Assembly (NCBI GenBank): GCA_009823395.1
Contig: CM020512.1
Span: forward strand, 2,849,905 to 2,913,904
Direction of reading: 5' to 3'
Source of the DNA: Thamnaconus septentrionalis
Lineage: Eukaryota > Chordata > Actinopteri > Tetraodontiformes > Monacanthidae
DNA length: 64,000 nucleotides
Position 1 is the first letter of the stretch. The number at the start of each line of letters is the position of its first letter. The notes beneath the pieces were generated by a model. It was not told the origin of the DNA and searched no databases. It saw only the letters and a program-made list of their open reading frames with translations. Both the position numbers and the translations under genes were made by a program. Positions 60,408 to 64,000 of this stretch are shown here, in pieces.

Positions 60408-61262
60408 TAGGTCACACATAGGGAAAGAAGTGAAAGTAACTTTTGAGGGAAAAGTTGGGAGTGAAAATGTGCAACAGTGGACAAGAGTTGAGAGGAAACC
60501 AGAGGTGAAGGGAAGGGGGGGTTCATTGAGCTGCGACACTGATAGCGGCTCTCAGGTGAACAGAAAACTGGATAAATTAGTAATTAAAGTATACAAACCC
60601 TAATCATTCTTCAATACTTCATTACAATTTTAAATAATCTGCCCGACTTCTGGAGCTGAACTGAGACGAGATGGAGCTGAGTTAAAGCAGAAGAGTAAAA
60701 ATAGCAGCAGGACAATGCGAGTCTGGCTGCAAACCTCAATGTTTAGCCAAATGTAGCAATGACAGACGGACAGACAGACAGGATTTAATCCAGTCTGCCT
60801 CAATTTTTGGCGTGTTTGTGCGCAGATGCGAATCCCGACGGAACGAAGCGAGAACAATGTGAACAACGTGTAAATAAAGAGCGCATGAGGAAATACATAA
60901 ATATTATGCAGGACTTTGCTGCATGTTTATGCTTTGAATGTTTTCAATTTGTATTCATGTGCGTGTGCATGCGGGCGTCATCTGTGTATGTGCGCTGGAC
61001 ATCAGTGGGAAATCTCAAACAAACAGGCGCAAAAGAGAGGCTAAAAAAACAAAAAGAGGCATAAAGATGCCTCACATGTTGATCTCACACCTACTCATCT
61101 CCCTGCAAGCACGCGTGCACGCACACACACACACGCACTTACGCACAATAAACTTACACGCACTGCCTCAGGTGAGCGTGTGTGTGTTCCAGGGGGGGAT
61201 AACTTTGTGGCGAGACCACACAGAGGACGGCTTTCAACTGAGTAAACACCACATCAAAAAAG

Positions 61263-61328
61263 AGCACGCACACGCACACGCACACGCACACGCACACACA
61301 CACACACACACACACATACATACACACG
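61263..61328. repeat. (CACACG)n and (CA)n tract
   Basis: Four CGCACA-type hexamers lead into a pure CA tract and CATACATA. Confidence 0.94.
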
Positions 61329-61564
61329 TGCATCGCACTGGATGCAGTTTGCCGGTCTCCCTCCTGTGTGCTGTGTAATTGAGAAAAGCTGTCGTCCATT
61401 AAAACTTGCTGACATCACTCGGCAGCTAAATATGCAGCGAGCTAACAAGCTAGCGGAGCCTTTGATTGTGCTACCAATCGGGTTCCAGCTTCATCGCCCG
61501 CTTCCTGCTGGTAGGAGACGCAGGTTCCGCTGCAAGCCGGCCTGCAGTCAACCTCGCAGTGAGA

Positions 61565-61628
61565 CGGGGAGGAGGAGGGGGAGGAGGAGGAGGAGGAGGA
61601 GGAGGAGGAGGAGGAGGAGGAGGAGAAG
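61565..61628. repeat. (GGA)n polypurine tract
   Basis: GGA units over about 60 bp, purines only. It opens spurious poly-Gly, poly-Arg and poly-Pro frames. Confidence 0.94.
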
Positions 61629-61901
61629 ACACCACTTCAATTGGGCATCTCGGCGCAACTTCGGCATTGCGTGGCTGCGCTGCTTTGTGTACGCGTGCAC
61701 GCATGCATGTTTCACGGAGTGCAGCCAGTCAGCCGACACGCGCAAGGGCCCGACTGCAGACCTGCAGTCCCCCCCACCACCACACCCCCCACCCTACCTC
61801 CCCCTCCCCCTCCCACTGCATCACCCCAAAGAAAGATGTAAGCTTGGCTGGAACCTAATTAAGTCTGGTTAACTTCGCTCTGAGACTTCCATTACACGCA
61901 T

Positions 61902-61933
<32 letters not shown>
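61902..61933. repeat. (CA)n microsatellite
   Basis: A pure CA tract of about 32 bp. Confidence 0.95.
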
Positions 61934-61938
<5 letters not shown>

Positions 61939-62009
61939 CGCGTGCGCGCACACTCTCGCCGTGGCTCTCTCCTCTCTCTCTATTAACACCTGCTTCTTTT
62001 CCAATTAGC

Positions 62010-62160
62010 CCTCCAAATAGAGACAAATGGGCCAGAGGGGTCTGATTAATTCACTTCTGTCAAGGACTCTGCTGCACAATGCCGACAGGGCGCTCAGGAG
62101 GGCGTGTGCTCACGCATGCGTGGCGCGGTCGCTATCACAATAGGGACATGCTATTAACGT
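62010..62160. promoter_or_regulatory. Candidate conserved non-coding element
   Basis: ccaattagccctccaaatag (from about 62000), ggtctgattaattcacttct and tgctattaacg in balanced sequence containing an ACGCATGCGT palindrome near 62112. Assignment is by texture only. Confidence 0.28.
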
Positions 62161-63322
62161 CTAAGACAGTAGAAAAACTTATTTATTTATTTTTTCTTCA
62201 AAAGACAGAAGTGCGGTACAGTGTAGTACGGTTTAATATTTTTCAGGAAAACATGTTGGGAAAAGTGCAGACAGCCTCCTTTTTTTTTTTTCATCTCCAC
62301 CTTAAACTCCTCTTCCGGAGACAAATCCCTCTCATCTTTGCTCCATTGAGTTTGTGAGGGCATACGTGCATCCTCGTTAAGTGTGCAGTGTGTGTGTGTG
62401 TGTGCGTGTGTGTGTGGGTCCATGCGTGTGTGCGCAAGCTGCGTGGGTCCCATCATTAGTCTTGCTCTCCTGTCCTCCCCTGTTTGTTTAAGTGCGGCTC
62501 TGTGTTTGCTCGCAGCTACGTGTCCTCAGGAGGGACGGCTTCAGGCAGCAACCGCCTCGCAAACCCAGCCCCGTTTTCCCCTTTGCACACACCTACGCAC
62601 AGCCACGGCGGGCAGGTAACGCGGGGACAGGCCGCGGCTTGTTAATCTGTGACTTTGTCTTCTCGTTGACAGTCACCCCAAAGACTCGGTTACAGTTTGG
62701 CCGCTCCAGCCCGTCTTGACTCACTAACTTTCGGCTGGACGATCGGCGACGGAAAAAACGCTGAACTTGCACCTTTGTGCGCTAACTGATAAGTGGGGAA
62801 CAAAGAAAGAAAGAAAAAAAAACCCGGGTCGAGGCAGAAGCGAGCGCAGTCAGACAGACTGCGTTCGCCAGCGCGGATTCCAAACGGGCGCGGGGAGCTT
62901 TTGATTAATAGTCGTGAAGGAGGAACTGACAATTTCACCTTTGAACTATGAATGATGAAGACGGATCATTTTATGAAGATTAGCCGTTGTTGACGCAGCG
63001 GGTGGAGGCATGTAAGTCTTCCTGGTGCGACAAAGTGATGCAGGGGAGAAAACGCTGGAGGCCCATTTTGGTGATTTCCTCGCCTCAACGTCTCAAAAAT
63101 CTGCAGCAGCACCGAGGAGAACCGTCTTTTGCCTCGCTGCCATAACTTTATTGGTTTTTTCAGACGGATGACAATGCAGCCGGGATCCCCGGCAGTCCGC
63201 GTGCTCTTGGAAAGTGGAATTAAGTGGCCCCAGAGTTCGCAGCGCCGGCCGGCCGGCTTATCCGAGCGCACGGCCACTCCGGCACAATGCCGACATGGCT
63301 TCCAAATCTCGAGCACAATGGA
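62161..63322. other. Non-coding intron stretch
   Basis: A T-rich run at 62280-62291, a GT tract at 62389-62416 with GC steps, and an A-rich run at 62814-62822. The part 62885-62985 (tttgattaatagtcg, ttatgaagattagcc) is enhancer-like. No gene was recognised. Confidence 0.4.
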
Positions 63323-63474
63323 GCGGCCGCACATTAGTTCCAGCACAAATAAATAGCGGCCGCCTCACTTCATAAACCCAGAGTTCAGGGGTCGAGCTGT
63401 GTCAAGTAGGCCGCTGAATGAGACGCCATGGGATAAAAAGGAGGACAGAGAAAAGGGATTTAGGCGAGGAGGTG

Positions 63475-63560
63475 GGCTTGGTGGGGGGGTCGGGAGTGAG
63501 AGGGGGGACGGGGGTGGGGGTTCTTATGGAGCAGGGCGGTGGAGGGGGCAAGGGGGCCAC
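63475..63560 (+). repeat. G-rich tract with G-quadruplex potential
   Basis: Runs of GGGGGGG, GGGGGG, GGGGG and GGGGG are separated by short loops (63483-63518), and further GGGGG runs follow to 63557. The spacing satisfies the usual G3+N1-7 quadruplex pattern on this strand. Confidence 0.6.
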
Positions 63561-64000
63561 GGCCCTCTCACCGGCGAAACCCGTTGAGTCTCAAATGCCA
63601 CTCTACCCTTGGCCCCATTGTGCGCCCGCCTCCGAAAGCTTGTCTTCAATTAGCCTGATAAGAGGAGCAGGGGGGGGCAGAAATCATGGGGGACATGGGG
63701 GGGTTAGGTGGGGGCTACCTGGACGGCCGCTAATCGCTTTGATGTCGCGGCCCCCCCTGCTGGCTTTTGTCTTTCTCTTTTGGGCCCCACTGCTGAATTT
63801 GAGTCGCGTCGGTCGCAGTCGGTGTTGCTGGAAAGTAGACGGAGAGCTAAAGTTTGTGCTTAAAATGAGTTGAAGCAGCAGCCGTCACAGGTTGCCTGCG
63901 GTTACTACTGCATAACATGTAGGAGCCACACCTGCCTGAAACCCGCTGCTCTGTCCAAGTTCACTTACACGTCCCAGATGAATGTCTTTTTAATTCTTTC

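Noticed and set aside
61471..61872. Poly-Gly, poly-Arg and poly-Pro frames over the GGA tract
   Set aside because: Repeat artefacts of an all-purine tract.

Overview
The window is animal genomic DNA and almost entirely non-coding. It has no dense ORFs or operons, a very high load of dinucleotide microsatellites, and dispersed repeats of a type I know from ray-finned fishes. The only coding sequence I can support is one exon on the minus strand at 35485-35963. It is bounded by a good acceptor (tttgtcccctcag) and a good donor (GAG|gtaggc), and it encodes 159 full codons. Its C-terminal part matches the N-terminal region and the start of the PR domain of PRDM16 (PR/SET-domain zinc-finger protein 16), and fits the paralogue MECOM/PRDM3 less well. 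The organism is therefore most likely a teleost fish. I cannot name the species.

Layout on the minus-strand gene, read from high to low coordinates. Positions 64000-35964 are the 3' part of a long intron, which I interpret as prdm16 intron 1. Positions 35963-35485 are exon 2. Positions 35484-1 are the 5' part of the next long intron, intron 2. I found neither exon 1 (start codon) nor exon 3 (rest of the PR domain) by eye. If the assignment is right, the window holds about 28 kb of intron 1 and 35.5 kb of intron 2. Very long 5' introns are normal for PRDM16/MECOM genes and usually carry developmental enhancers.

Intron content. (1) Tandem repeats: long TA/GT compound tracts at 401-731 and 50419-50630, many CA/GT and GA/CT tracts, several GGA/CTC polypurine tracts, a CAG-type trinucleotide tract and a five-unit 17-bp minisatellite. 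(2) Dispersed repeats: an inverted-repeat MITE-like element at 44841-45202, a second at 53580-53887 holding a near-perfect 24-bp hairpin, and two fragments resembling common teleost repeat tails at about 45429-45560 and 56905-57040. (3) Blocks of balanced composition with no simple repeats, rich in homeodomain-, octamer-, GATA-, TCF- and E-box-like words. These look like conserved non-coding (enhancer) elements. They are proposed from sequence texture only and need comparative alignment.

No rRNA, tRNA, CRISPR array, complete transposase gene or viral gene was recognised. The many open frames through the microsatellites are artefacts of repeated dinucleotides.
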